Shown piece after piece: positions 47,846 through 58,318 of a stretch of 64,000 nt of DNA. The first letter of the stretch is position 1. The number at the start of each line of letters is the position of its first letter. This DNA comes from Rhizobium tumorigenes (GTDB taxonomy: Bacteria; Pseudomonadota; Alphaproteobacteria; Rhizobiales; Rhizobiaceae), in NCBI RefSeq assembly GCF_003240565.2, contig NZ_CP117255.1, positions 2,356,001-2,420,000 of the forward strand, read 5' to 3'. The notes under the pieces are model-generated. The model was not told where the DNA came from, ran no database searches, and was given only the letters and a program-made list of their open reading frames with translations. Both the position numbers and the translations under genes were made by a program.

Positions 47846-47872
47846 AAGAAAAGCCCGGCAAACACCGGGCTC
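47846..47872 (-). terminator. rpmE terminator
   Basis: On the minus strand AGCCCGG / CCGGGCT with a 6-base loop is followed by TTTTCTTTG, 29 bases after the rpmE stop. Confidence 0.85.
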
Positions 47873-47900
47873 TTCAGAAACAAAACGATAAAGCGACGTA

Positions 47901-48122
47901 TTAGACGCCGAGACCGCCGAAACGCTTGTTGAACTTCGAGATACGGCCACCGCGGTCCATCATCTGCTGATTGCCGCCGGTCCATGCCGGGTGCGACTTG
48001 GAGTCGATTTCGAGGTTCATCGTGGCGCCTTCAGAACCCCAGGTGGAGCGGGTTTCATATTCGGTGCCATCGGTCATGACGACCTTGATGGTGTGGTATT
48101 CGGGATGGATGTTTGCCTTCAT
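47901..48122 (-). CDS. rpmE: 50S ribosomal protein L31
   Basis: The 73-residue protein starts [28 protein letters not shown], the L31 N-terminus, and ends with [24 protein letters not shown], the conserved C-terminal block. The zinc-binding cysteines of the C+ form are absent, so this is the zinc-independent type. It is convergent with rcdA, each gene having its own terminator, and divergent from the ABC exporter gene. Confidence 0.98.
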   Translation of the reverse strand: MKANIHPEYHTIKVVMTDGTEYETRSTWGSEGATMNLEIDSKSHPAWTGGNQQMMDRGGRISKFNKRFGGLGV

Positions 48123-48314
48123 AACAATATTCCTGCCATGCCAGGGTCCATTTGTCGCATGCCATTGCAGCGACCGACCCGATTGAATAAATGAAGCCGC
48201 AGCAGATGGCGGCCACGGCTTCCAATTACGATGCGGTGCCTATACAGCAAGGCCAAGCAGATAACAAGAGCCGATCAGGGCCCAGCGCCTGGCTTTCCAG
48301 GGATAGGAGACGAC

Positions 48315-50117
<1,803 letters not shown>

Positions 50118-50286
50118 CACCTCCCGCGACTGCGCGGAACCTGAACTCTTTTCCCGATCCAGGGCTCGCGCGCCGAGCTTGCATTTTGCCGCCCGCGCCA
50201 CCTTGACAGACTTCCATCTTTCAGGCGGCATTGGCAGGTGCTGCAAGCAGCCGAAAGAGGAACGTCCAGACAGGGAGACGGGCACC

Positions 50287-50475
50287 ATGTACAAATTTGA
50301 AGTCTACAAGGACAAAGCCGGCGAATTTCGTTTCCGGTTCAAGGCATCAAACGGGGAATCGATGTTCTCGTCGGAAGGCTACAAGGCAAAGGCCTCCGCC
50401 ATGCACGCTATCGAGTCGATCAAGAAGAACACACCCGGCGCCGAAATCGACGACCAAACCAGCGCAACGGTCTGA
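50287..50475 (+). CDS. YegP family protein (DUF1508), single repeat
   Basis: A 62-residue protein made of one DUF1508 unit: YKFEVYKDKAGEFRFRFKASNG and the SSEGYKAKASAMHAIESIKKN block. E. coli YegP has two tandem copies, so this is a half-length version, as is common in alphaproteobacteria. The ATG at 50287 is chosen because the family starts there; the frame is open to 50179. Function is unknown. Confidence 0.85.
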   Translation: MYKFEVYKDKAGEFRFRFKASNGESMFSSEGYKAKASAMHAIESIKKNTPGAEIDDQTSATV

Positions 50476-50498
50476 CGCTGACTGAAGACTTCCCCGTC

Positions 50499-50530
50499 AG
50501 CAAAGCCGGCGCCCGGGCCCCGGCTTTGCT
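50499..50530. terminator. Terminator between YegP-like gene and the OmpA-like gene
   Basis: An 11-bp stem (AGCAAAGCCGG / CCGGCTTTGCT) with a GC-rich loop lies between two convergent genes, followed by a second 10-bp hairpin (ATCATGGGTT / AACCCATGAT, 50533-50564). Confidence 0.7.
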
Positions 50531-50532
50531 TG

Positions 50533-50564
50533 ATCATGGGTTGTCTGTTCAGAAAACCCATGAT
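50533..50564. terminator. Second hairpin of the convergent pair
   Basis: ATCATGGGTT and AACCCATGAT form a 10-bp stem with a 12-base loop, 5 bases before the stop of the OmpA-like gene on the minus strand. It has no clear U-tract. Confidence 0.5.
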
Positions 50565-50569
50565 CGCGC

Positions 50570-51601
50570 CTATTTCTCGGTCAGTTTAAGCTCGATGCGC
50601 CGGTTGGTAGCGCGCGCTTCCGGCGTATCGCCGGGTGCGATCGGCTGGAATTCGCCAAAACCTGCCGCTACCAGCCGGTCTGCCGGCACACCTTGCGAGA
50701 TCAGGTATTTGACGACTGCGATGGCGCGGGCGGACGACAGGGCCCAGTTATCGGCATACTTGCCATTCCCGGACAGCGGCACATTGTCGGTATGACCGTC
50801 GACACGCAGCACCCAGTTGATCTCCGGCGGGATTTCCTTGGCGACGTCGATCAGCGCTTTCGCGAGCTTGGTCATTTCGGTCAGGCCCTGCGGATTGAGG
50901 TCTGACCCGCCCGACGGAAAAAGAACTTCCGACTGGAAGACGAAGCGATCGCCGACGATGCGGATATTGTCGCGGTCAGACAGGATTTCGCGCAGGCGCC
51001 CGAAGAAGTCCGAACGGTAGCGGTTGAGCTCCTGCACCTTCTGGGCGAGAGCGACGTTCAGCCGCCGGCCGAGATCGGCAATCTTCACCTGCGAGGAATC
51101 GTCCTTGGCTTCCGAAGCCTGCAGGGCCGCCTCGACCGCCGCAATCTGGTTGCGCAGCGCGGCGATCTGCTGGTTCAGCAGGTCGACCTGGCTGAGCGCC
51201 CGAGTGCTCGCCTGCTTCTGATCATCGAGTTGCTGTGTGAGGCTGCCGATCTTGCTTTGCGAAGCTTCCGTGCTGCCGGAGCCTGCCGCCAGCAACGTCT
51301 GGAGCCGCGACTTCTCGGTTTGCGCCGAGGCCAGCGACGCCTGCAGGTTGGCAACTGAATCCTCGAGATCCTGCTTGCCGCTCTTTTCCAGAGCCAGTAG
51401 TTGAGTCAATTCGTTGATCTGGCCGTTCAGCCGGGCAAGAACCTCGTCGCGACCGCTGAGCTGGCGGCTGAGGATGAACTGGCCGATGACGAACACGGTC
51501 AGCAGGAACATGATCGCCATCAGCAGCGTCGACAGCGCGTCGACGAAGCCGGGCCAGTAGTCGATGGTTCGCTGGGTCCGGCGGTTGCGCGAGAGCGCCA
51601 T
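50570..51601 (-). CDS. MotB/OmpA-like stator component with long coiled coil
   Basis: A 343-residue protein: one N-terminal membrane segment (about residues 20-45) containing Asp21 in GFVDALSTLLMAIMF, in the place of the MotB proton-carrying Asp, then a coiled coil from about 50 to 190, then an OmpA/MotB peptidoglycan-binding domain (RVDGHTDNVPLSG near residue 270, and NWALSSARAIAVVKYL, ATNRRIELKL). It begins two bases after the TolQ-like gene and forms a pair with it. It is not MotB of the flagellum by context; a stator for another envelope process is likely. Confidence 0.85.
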   Translation of the reverse strand: MALSRNRRTQRTIDYWPGFVDALSTLLMAIMFLLTVFVIGQFILSRQLSGRDEVLARLNGQINELTQLLALEKSGKQDLEDSVANLQASLASAQTEKSRLQTLLAAGSGSTEASQSKIGSLTQQLDDQKQASTRALSQVDLLNQQIAALRNQIAAVEAALQASEAKDDSSQVKIADLGRRLNVALAQKVQELNRYRSDFFGRLREILSDRDNIRIVGDRFVFQSEVLFPSGGSDLNPQGLTEMTKLAKALIDVAKEIPPEINWVLRVDGHTDNVPLSGNGKYADNWALSSARAIAVVKYLISQGVPADRLVAAGFGEFQPIAPGDTPEARATNRRIELKLTEK

Positions 51602-51603
51602 GG

Positions 51604-52644
51604 CTACTTGCTCCCGGTCTTTTCGATACTGCCGATGCGATCCGACAGGCGATCCAGCGTCCGTCGCATCGACTTTGCCTCTTCCTGCTGCGCTTCGATC
51701 CAGTCCCGGAGCATCTGCTGCTCGTTGCGCATGTTCTTGACCAGTCCCTGGATGCCGTCGGCAAGGTTGGCCATGGCCGCGACCGATCGCTGGCCGCTGC
51801 CGCCTTCTTCGGCGATCTGGCGCATCTGTTCGGACAAGGCGCGGACATCATCCGCAGAGGCTCCATTGGCGGCGTCTGGCACCGATGACATGTCGGAACC
51901 GACATCGGTGACCGACGACAGCCAGTTTTCCAGTTCCGTATAGAAGCGGTTCTGCGCCCGGCCTGCCTGAAGGTCGAGGAAACCAAGGATCAGTGACCCG
52001 GAAAGACCGAGCAGCGAAGACGAAAACGCCGTACCCATGCCGACCAGCGGAGCGGCGAGGCTTTCCTTCAGCGTGCCCAGGATATCGCCACCCTCTGCCA
52101 CATCGAGCGACTGGATGACCTTGTTGATCGATCCGATCGTGCCGATCAGGCCCCAGAAGGTGCCGAGCAGGCCGAGGAACACCAGCAGGCCGATCAGATA
52201 GCGCGAAATATCGCGGGATTCGTCGAGCCGCGAGGCAATTGAATCGAGGATGGAGCGCAACGTGGCAGTCGAGAGCGACATCGACTTGCGGCTGCCGAGA
52301 AGCGCGCGCATCGGTGCCAGCAGTTTCGGATTGAGGTCGACCTTGTCGGCATCGCCGACGACGCGGAACGAATTGAACCAGCGGACTTCCGGTCTGAGGG
52401 AAAGTACATGGTTGAAAACAAGGATGATGCCGACGACGAGAACGCCGAGGATCAGGCCGTTCAGGCCCGGATTGTGCATGAAGGCTTCCTGCCCCTGGCG
52501 GAACAGGATGGCTACGATAAAGCCGACGATGATGAGAAACAGGATCATCGTCCAGAAGAAGGCCATCGGGCTCGATAGCCTGTATGCGCGGCTCTGCATC
52601 GGATCGTCAGTCGACCCAAGATCCGACAATTTCACATTTTTCAT
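51604..52644 (-). CDS. MotA/TolQ/ExbB-like proton channel component
   Basis: A 346-residue protein with membrane segments near residues 27-46 and 60-82 and a pair in the family core (LLVFLGLLGTFWGLIGTIGS about 168-190, and PLVGMGTAFSSSLLGLSGSLILGF about 212-235), the TolQ/ExbB channel fold, plus a helical C-terminal cytoplasmic part (after 250) that is longer than in TolQ. GAGG eight bases before the ATG at 52644 sets the start; the frame is open to 52722. It is followed two bases on by its MotB-like partner. Confidence 0.85.
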   Translation of the reverse strand: MKNVKLSDLGSTDDPMQSRAYRLSSPMAFFWTMILFLIIVGFIVAILFRQGQEAFMHNPGLNGLILGVLVVGIILVFNHVLSLRPEVRWFNSFRVVGDADKVDLNPKLLAPMRALLGSRKSMSLSTATLRSILDSIASRLDESRDISRYLIGLLVFLGLLGTFWGLIGTIGSINKVIQSLDVAEGGDILGTLKESLAAPLVGMGTAFSSSLLGLSGSLILGFLDLQAGRAQNRFYTELENWLSSVTDVGSDMSSVPDAANGASADDVRALSEQMRQIAEEGGSGQRSVAAMANLADGIQGLVKNMRNEQQMLRDWIEAQQEEAKSMRRTLDRLSDRIGSIEKTGSK

Positions 52645-52778
52645 GAATACCTCAGCCACCGCAGATTTTCCGCCTGCGAAGACTAAAGCATCATTGCGCC
52701 GAATTGAAGAGTATGGCCCCACAAAACATGTGCGTTGCGGTAGGCTATCCGACGGTCCTAAGCTGAGTGTTTGCTGCC

Positions 52779-53579
52779 TTAACGGGTCGGGATCGGCCGT
52801 TTGACGACTTCCGACAAAGCCTTCTGGATGTACTCGTTGCCGCAGATGATCGAGCCCTTCGCAAGCATCTCGGTGCCGCCGTCGAAATCGGACAGGAAGC
52901 CACCGGCTTCACGGATCAGGAGCACGCCGGCAGCGATATCCCAGGCGTTCAGTCCGGTTTCCCACATGCCGTCGAAGCGACCGGCTGCCACATAGGCCAG
53001 ATCGAGCGCCGCAGAGCCCAGCCGGCGAACACCGGAGACTTCGCCCATGACATGGCGCAACTCGACAAGGAACTTGCCGTGGCTGCCGCGACCGAGGTGC
53101 GGGACGCCGCAGGTGATGACGCAATCCGACAGCACGCGGCGGCCGGCAACACGCAGGCGACGATCGTTGAGGAAGGCACCGCCGCCACGCTCGGAGGTGT
53201 AGAGTTCGTCCGTCGCCGGATTGAAGATGACGCCGGCGACGATTTCGCCGTTGCGTTCCAGGCCGATCGAAACCGCAAACAGCGGAATGCCGTGCAGGAA
53301 GTTCGTCGTTCCATCAAGCGGATCGACTATCCAGCGATGGGCACCGTCGGTGCCGATGATTTCCTGGCTCTCCTCGCCAAGGAAGCCATAGGTCGGCCGC
53401 GCCTTCATCAGCTCTTCCCGGATGATTTTTTCAGCCTTGAAATCCGCCTGCGAGACGAAATCGCCGGGGCCCTTGACGGAGACCTGCAGGTTCTGCACCT
53501 CGCCGAAATCGCGGCTCAGGGACTTGCCTGCCTTGAGGGCGGCCTGGACCATGACATTGAGAAGAGCAGAGCGAGCCAT
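52779..53579 (-). CDS. Inositol monophosphatase family protein (SuhB-like)
   Basis: A 266-residue phosphatase with the metal-site motifs of the family: FLGEESQE near residue 64, WIVDPLDGTTNFLHG near 82-96 and NAWDIAAGVLLIREAGG near 209-225. Members remove phosphate from myo-inositol phosphates and E. coli SuhB also binds RNA polymerase. ATG at 53579 (MARSALLNVMVQAALKAGK) is the family start; the frame is open to 53681. It lies 134 bases upstream of the TolQ-like gene on the same strand. Confidence 0.93.
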   Translation of the reverse strand: MARSALLNVMVQAALKAGKSLSRDFGEVQNLQVSVKGPGDFVSQADFKAEKIIREELMKARPTYGFLGEESQEIIGTDGAHRWIVDPLDGTTNFLHGIPLFAVSIGLERNGEIVAGVIFNPATDELYTSERGGGAFLNDRRLRVAGRRVLSDCVITCGVPHLGRGSHGKFLVELRHVMGEVSGVRRLGSAALDLAYVAAGRFDGMWETGLNAWDIAAGVLLIREAGGFLSDFDGGTEMLAKGSIICGNEYIQKALSEVVKRPIPTR

Positions 53580-53840
53580 ATGGCAATTCCTTGAAACACG
53601 AAAGACGCCATCCGGACCCGGATCAGGGTCCCGGCGGAGCGGGATCGGCGGCGCGATAAAGATTGGCGGCCTCAAGACCACAAAATCGTGCGCATTTCAA
53701 GGGCACAGCCGCATAGCTGCGTTGCGCCGCTCAAGGATCGTTAATTTAACGAGCCCCGATCCCGCCGCTGGAGGCGATTGCCAAATGCGGATGTCGCCGA
53801 CGCGGGAAGCAGCGCGAGGCGCCAACCACGGTCTCTGCCC

Positions 53841-54950
53841 CTAGAACTTCTGCTGCGCAATCAGGATTTCGCGCGCCAACTGGTCAAGCGGCAGGATACG
53901 GTCCACGCCGCCATGGGCGATGGCTTCCTTCGGCATGCCGAACACCACGCAACTTGCCTCGTCCTGGGCAACCGTATAGGCGCCGGCTTGCTTCATTTCC
54001 AGCATGCCGCGCGCACCGTCGTCCCCCATACCGGTCATGATGACACCCATGGCATTCGAGCCGGCAGCCCGTGCGGCCGACCGAAACAGCACGTCGACCG
54101 AAGGCCGGTGGCGGGAAACGAGCGGCCCCGGCTTTACAGACACGGAATATCGGGCACCGTGGCGTTCGAGAAGCATGTGCCGGTCGCCGGGCGCAATCAG
54201 CACGTGGCCGCGCAGCACAGGATCGCCGTCGACAGCTTCCTTGACCTCGACCTCGCAGAGGCCATTCAGCCGCTTTGCGAACGCAGCAGTGAATTTCTCC
54301 GGCATGTGCTGCACGATCACCATGCCCGGAGAGTTCGCAGGCAAAGCCTCGAGCAGCGCACGCAGCGCCTCTGTCCCGCCTGTCGAAGCTCCGACGCAAA
54401 CAACCATTTCGGTGGTCTTTGCCATCGCCCTGCCGGTTGGCGGTGGCAGCATGACGTCGGCCGTCAGCTTTGCTGCGGGGGCGCCAGCCCGTGCGGCAAT
54501 TCCCTCGGCCGCCCGCTTGCTGCCGGGAATTCGAGCGTGCGACGCGGCCTTGACGACCTCGCGTATCCGCACCGCCTCGTCGGCAAGGTAGTCTGCAGCG
54601 CCAATCCGCGGCTTGAGGATGATATCGACGGCACCCGCTTCAAGCGCCTGCAGCAAGGTCTCCGAGCCCGCCTCCGTAAGCGACGAGCACATGACGACCG
54701 GGATCGGCCGCTGCAGCATCAGCTTGCGCAGAAAGGTGATGCCATCCATCCTTGGCATCTCGACATCGAGGGTGATGACATCCGGAATTTCCTCCTGGAT
54801 CTTGCGTGCCGCTGCAAACGGGTCGGCCGCAACTCCCATGACTTCGATTTCGGGATCGTCGGACAGGATCGCGCTCAAGGTCTGCCGGACACTGGCGGAG
54901 TCATCGATAATCAGAACGCGAATTTTCTTTGGCATACCTTTTCCATGCAT
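53841..54950 (-). CDS. cheB: Chemotaxis protein-glutamate methylesterase CheB
   Basis: CheB removes receptor methyl groups and deamidates glutamines when phosphorylated. The 369-residue protein has a receiver domain (Asp16, Asp17 and phospho-acceptor Asp62 in [10 protein letters not shown]) and a methylesterase domain with Ser189 in [10 protein letters not shown], His215 and Asp311 of MGDDG. The frame starts directly at the cheR stop (TAA then ATG); an internal ATG at 54935 follows GGAAAAGG and is an alternative. It is the last gene of the operon as seen here. Confidence 0.96.
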   Translation of the reverse strand: MHGKGMPKKIRVLIIDDSASVRQTLSAILSDDPEIEVMGVAADPFAAARKIQEEIPDVITLDVEMPRMDGITFLRKLMLQRPIPVVMCSSLTEAGSETLLQALEAGAVDIILKPRIGAADYLADEAVRIREVVKAASHARIPGSKRAAEGIAARAGAPAAKLTADVMLPPPTGRAMAKTTEMVVCVGASTGGTEALRALLEALPANSPGMVIVQHMPEKFTAAFAKRLNGLCEVEVKEAVDGDPVLRGHVLIAPGDRHMLLERHGARYSVSVKPGPLVSRHRPSVDVLFRSAARAAGSNAMGVIMTGMGDDGARGMLEMKQAGAYTVAQDEASCVVFGMPKEAIAHGGVDRILPLDQLAREILIAQQKF

Positions 54951-55820
54951 TTAGAGGCGCTGAAAGACCGTATTTGATACCTGCTTCAACGGCAGGTCGA
55001 TGCCGGCAAGCGATTCCGAGTGGCCGATAAACAGATAGCCGCCCGGCAGCAGGCATTCGCAGAGGCGGCCGATGACATCTGCCTGGGTCGGTTTGTCGAA
55101 GTAGATGAGAACGTTGCGGCAGAAGATGATGTGCATGGGACCGCCCACACCGTAGGACTTGTCCATCAGGTTCATCCGCCCAAAACCGACATGCGACCGC
55201 AAACGCGGCACGATGCGCACCTCCCGCCGTTGCTGCTGCTTCGAGCTCATGACATATTTCCGCCGAAGATCGGCCGGAACTGGTTCGACGAGACTGTCGG
55301 CGTAGATCCCGATGCGGGCCGCTTCCAGCACGTCGGTGCTCAGATCTGTCGCAAGCACCGAATAGTCGATACCGGGCACGCGTTCGGCAAACTCAGACAG
55401 CACCATTGCCATCGTGTAGGGCTCGGCGCCTGTCGAGCAGGCAGAACTCCACGCCCGCAGCCGCCGTTCCCCGCGTTTGACGAGATCGGGCAAGGCCACG
55501 GCTTCCATGTATTCGAAGTGCTTCGGCTCACGAAAGAAGTCGGTCTTGTTGGTCGTGACCGCATCGATCAGGTGCACCGTCTCGGTTTCGAGCCCATCGC
55601 CGTTGAACAGGAAATCGCAATAGTCGTCGAAGGAAGTGATCCCCGTTGCCCGAAGGCGCCGGCGCAGGCGGCCCTCGAGCATCGTCAGTTTCGTCGTCGG
55701 CATCTTGATGCCGCTATACTCATAGATGAACTGGGCAAGCTTTTCGAAATTACGCTTGCTGATGTGATCGCCGAAAGCCTGGCTTTCCTGTTGGGCCACT
55801 CTCATCCGCTGCCCGCTCAC
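54951..55820 (-). CDS. cheR: Chemotaxis protein methyltransferase CheR
   Basis: CheR methylates receptor glutamates with SAM. The 289-residue protein has the N-terminal helical part (FEKLAQFIYEYSGIKM), the TNKTDFFREPKHF segment near residue 90, the SAM-binding WSSACSTGAEPYTMAM near residue 124, the IDYSVLATDLSTDVL segment and IIFCRNVLIYFDK near residue 230. Its start overlaps the upstream cheW stop (ATGA), so the two are translationally coupled. Confidence 0.96.
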   Translation of the reverse strand: MSGQRMRVAQQESQAFGDHISKRNFEKLAQFIYEYSGIKMPTTKLTMLEGRLRRRLRATGITSFDDYCDFLFNGDGLETETVHLIDAVTTNKTDFFREPKHFEYMEAVALPDLVKRGERRLRAWSSACSTGAEPYTMAMVLSEFAERVPGIDYSVLATDLSTDVLEAARIGIYADSLVEPVPADLRRKYVMSSKQQQRREVRIVPRLRSHVGFGRMNLMDKSYGVGGPMHIIFCRNVLIYFDKPTQADVIGRLCECLLPGGYLFIGHSESLAGIDLPLKQVSNTVFQRL

Positions 55821-56305
55821 GCTGCTTGGCCGGTGCGCGGGGAGAGCATCGCAGTATCCTCGTACGACAGCAATTGCGCCAGGTCGACGATGACGACGAA
55901 GCCGTTCTCGCGGCGGACGACGCCGGCGATGTAGTCGGAACGCCAGCGAATGCCGATATCCGGAGCCGCTTCGATCTGGTCACGCAGGAATGGCGTCACC
56001 TCGAAAACCCGGTCTGCGACGAGGCCAAGCGTCAGGGTTTTCGGACCGATCGGAATGTCGAGAACCAGCACGCGGGTATGTGGTGTCGGGATGGTCTTCG
56101 AAAGACCGAGCTTCAGCCTGAGATCGATGGTGGGTACCCCCTGCCCGCGCACATCGCGCAGGCCGAGCAGGTAATCCGGACCGTTGGGGATCTTGAAAGC
56201 CTCGGCATAATCGAGAATTTCGCGAACCACTTCGACCGGCACGGCGAAGACTTCCTCGCCGAGGCTGAAGGTGACGAATTGCGATTCGAGCGGTGCTGTG
56301 GCCAT
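55817..56305 (-). CDS. cheW: Chemotaxis coupling protein CheW (first copy)
   Basis: A 162-residue CheW with the usual core: SQFVTFSLGEEVFAVPVEVVREIL, the LLGLRDVRGQGVPTIDLR block and VAGRVFEV-like LVADRVFEVTPF. CheW couples receptors to CheA. It lies between the third-to-last receptor gene and cheR. A second cheW sits next to cheA at 62.3 kb, with clearly different sequence, so the two may serve different receptors or array positions. Confidence 0.95.
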   Translation of the reverse strand: MATAPLESQFVTFSLGEEVFAVPVEVVREILDYAEAFKIPNGPDYLLGLRDVRGQGVPTIDLRLKLGLSKTIPTPHTRVLVLDIPIGPKTLTLGLVADRVFEVTPFLRDQIEAAPDIGIRWRSDYIAGVVRRENGFVVIVDLAQLLSYEDTAMLSPRTGQAA

Positions 56306-56307
56306 GA

Positions 56308-58119
56308 TTATGCGCTTTCCTTGAAGTCCATGTCGCCATCGTCCGGGCCGCCCATGGAGAGATCGAGTGCGTAGCCCTTCAGCCGCGCCTGCTGGCCTGC
56401 GACCGTATTGCTTGTTTTCGAACCCGGAGCCTTGCGGGCGGACGTGACCGGTGCGCGGGCGGTGGTCCGCACGGCAGGGGCACGGGTAACTTTCTTCGAA
56501 CCCTGGTCGACCTTGAAGAAGGCGATCGACGTCTGCAGCTCTTCGGCCTGGGCAGCGAGTTCTTCCGACGTTGCCGACATCTGCTCGGAGGCACCGGCAT
56601 TCTGCTGGGTGACCTTGTCGAGCTGCTGGATGGCTTCGTTGATCTGCGAGGCACCGATATCCTGCTCGCGGCAGGCGGCACTGATCTCAGAGATGAGCTC
56701 GGCGGTCTTGCGGATATCCGGCACCAGGCGGCTCAGCATGTCGCCGGCTTCAGCGGCCGCCTTCACCGTATCGCTGGACATCGAGCCGATTTCCGCCGCA
56801 GCCGACTGGCTGCGCTCGGCAAGCTTGCGGACTTCTGAGGCGACGACCGCAAAGCCCTTGCCATGTTCGCCGGCACGAGCCGCTTCCACGGCTGCATTCA
56901 GGGCCAACAGATCAGTCTGACGAGCGATTTCCTGGACGATACCGATCTTCTCGGCAATGGTCCGCATGGCGCTGACAGCGCGGGTAACGGCTTCACCAGA
57001 GGCTTCCGCATCCTTGGCCGACTGGCGGGCGATCTTTTCCGTCTGGGCGGCATTGTCGGCGTTCTGCTTGATGTTCGAGGCCATCTCTTCCATCGCAGCC
57101 GAGGCTTCTTCGGCAGAGGCTGCCTGCTCGGTTGCGCCCTGCGATACCTGCTCGGAGCTGGCCGAGAGTTCCTGGCTACCGGAGGAGACGTTATCGGAAG
57201 CGGACAGGGCATCGGCAACGACGCCACGAAGGCGGTCGACCATTTGCTCCAGTGCCATGCCGAGCGTATCCTTGTCCGACAGCGGCTTCGGTGCAACCGT
57301 CAGGTCGCCGTCCGAGATCTGCGATGCGATCGTCGCTGTGTTGCGAAGGTTCGCCGTCATCCGGCTCATCGAGGTCACCAGATCGCGGATTTCGTCGTTG
57401 CTCTTGTGCTGGATCTCCTGATCGAGATCGCCAATGCTGACGGCATCGGCGAGGCTTACCGCGCGCTTGAGGCCGCGAGAGATGTTGAGCAGTATCCAGA
57501 GTGCGGAAATGGACGCCACGATGATCAATCCGATGGTCATCGACACCAGGAGATTTCGCGAGTTGGCATACTGGTCGTTGGTCGCCGAATCCGTTTCGGC
57601 GACGTTGCCGGTAACAGTAGTGCTCAGCTTCGACAGGACCTGCAGAAGCTGGACCGTGACCTGCTGGCCTTCGCCCATCGAGATGGCACCGGCCTGGCTG
57701 TTGGATTCGGTGGTATTTGCCTTTGCAAGGGCGATGACGCGATCCTGCAACGGTATCCATTTGCCATAGAGATCAGCGAACTGGGCGATGCCGTTGCGGA
57801 CGTCCGGGTCAGGCGATGTGGAAAGACGTTGCAGCAGAGTTTTGACCAGTTCGCGCTGCTGCGTGACCTCGTCGATATAACCATTGATTTTGGACGCATC
57901 GGTGTTGATGATGGCGTCCTTTTCCGAGCGTATCGAGCGCAGGACGGCATCCGAAAGCTCTCCGGAATCCCGAAGGTTGGCAACGGGGCCTGCAACCATT
58001 TCGGAAATGTCGTTGTTGAGAGAGGACAGGTTGTAGATCGACAACCCTGCCATGGCGCAGGTGAGGAGGACGATGAAACCGAACACTAGGCTCAGTTTTA
58101 ATTTGATCGTGAAACGCAT
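56308..58119 (-). CDS. Methyl-accepting chemotaxis protein, four-helix-bundle sensor (tandem copy 1)
   Basis: A 603-residue receptor from the ATG at 58119 ([15 protein letters not shown]). Membrane segments are at about 10-27 and 190-212 around a helical periplasmic sensor (4HB-type), then HAMP, one 39-residue HAMP-like unit (about 257-295) and the signalling hairpin with [37 protein letters not shown] near 390-430. A variable linker of about 36 residues leads to a conserved tail [13 protein letters not shown]...DFKESA. The gene is 2 bases from cheW. The frame continues upstream to 58254, but that stretch aligns only as nucleotide homology with copy 2. Confidence 0.93.
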   Translation of the reverse strand: MRFTIKLKLSLVFGFIVLLTCAMAGLSIYNLSSLNNDISEMVAGPVANLRDSGELSDAVLRSIRSEKDAIINTDASKINGYIDEVTQQRELVKTLLQRLSTSPDPDVRNGIAQFADLYGKWIPLQDRVIALAKANTTESNSQAGAISMGEGQQVTVQLLQVLSKLSTTVTGNVAETDSATNDQYANSRNLLVSMTIGLIIVASISALWILLNISRGLKRAVSLADAVSIGDLDQEIQHKSNDEIRDLVTSMSRMTANLRNTATIASQISDGDLTVAPKPLSDKDTLGMALEQMVDRLRGVVADALSASDNVSSGSQELSASSEQVSQGATEQAASAEEASAAMEEMASNIKQNADNAAQTEKIARQSAKDAEASGEAVTRAVSAMRTIAEKIGIVQEIARQTDLLALNAAVEAARAGEHGKGFAVVASEVRKLAERSQSAAAEIGSMSSDTVKAAAEAGDMLSRLVPDIRKTAELISEISAACREQDIGASQINEAIQQLDKVTQQNAGASEQMSATSEELAAQAEELQTSIAFFKVDQGSKKVTRAPAVRTTARAPVTSARKAPGSKTSNTVAGQQARLKGYALDLSMGGPDDGDMDFKESA

Positions 58120-58205
58120 GAGAAGGCTCCAAGCGGGGGTGTTTTCAGGGACAAGCCTATGACCGGCGGCCACCAAGGCTCGCCGGAAGTTGATGATTAA
58201 GTGAA

Positions 58206-58290
58206 GAGCTTGACATCTACTCCCGCGTCGATCGGCTCGGAGCCTTTCACGCATCCAACGGCCACATCCGTTGGCTCAGGCACTTTCGGG
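58206..58290. repeat. Duplicated leader block upstream of receptor copy 1
   Basis: About 85 bases match the block at 60355-60440 with only about 12 differences. It includes GAGCTTGACATCTACTC and the hairpin CCAACGG-CCACAT-CCGTTGG (58255-58274), both at the same distance (136 bases for the hairpin) from the start of their genes. Confidence 0.75.
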
Positions 58291-58318
58291 GCCGCATGGA
58301 CCCCGTATCGTGAAAAAC

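Noticed and set aside
50570..52644. Zorya-type antiphage system (ZorA/ZorB)
   Set aside because: The MotA/MotB-like pair resembles ZorA and ZorB in outline, but no zorC, zorD or zorE is adjacent; the neighbours are an inositol phosphatase and a YegP-like gene, so a defence role is not supported.
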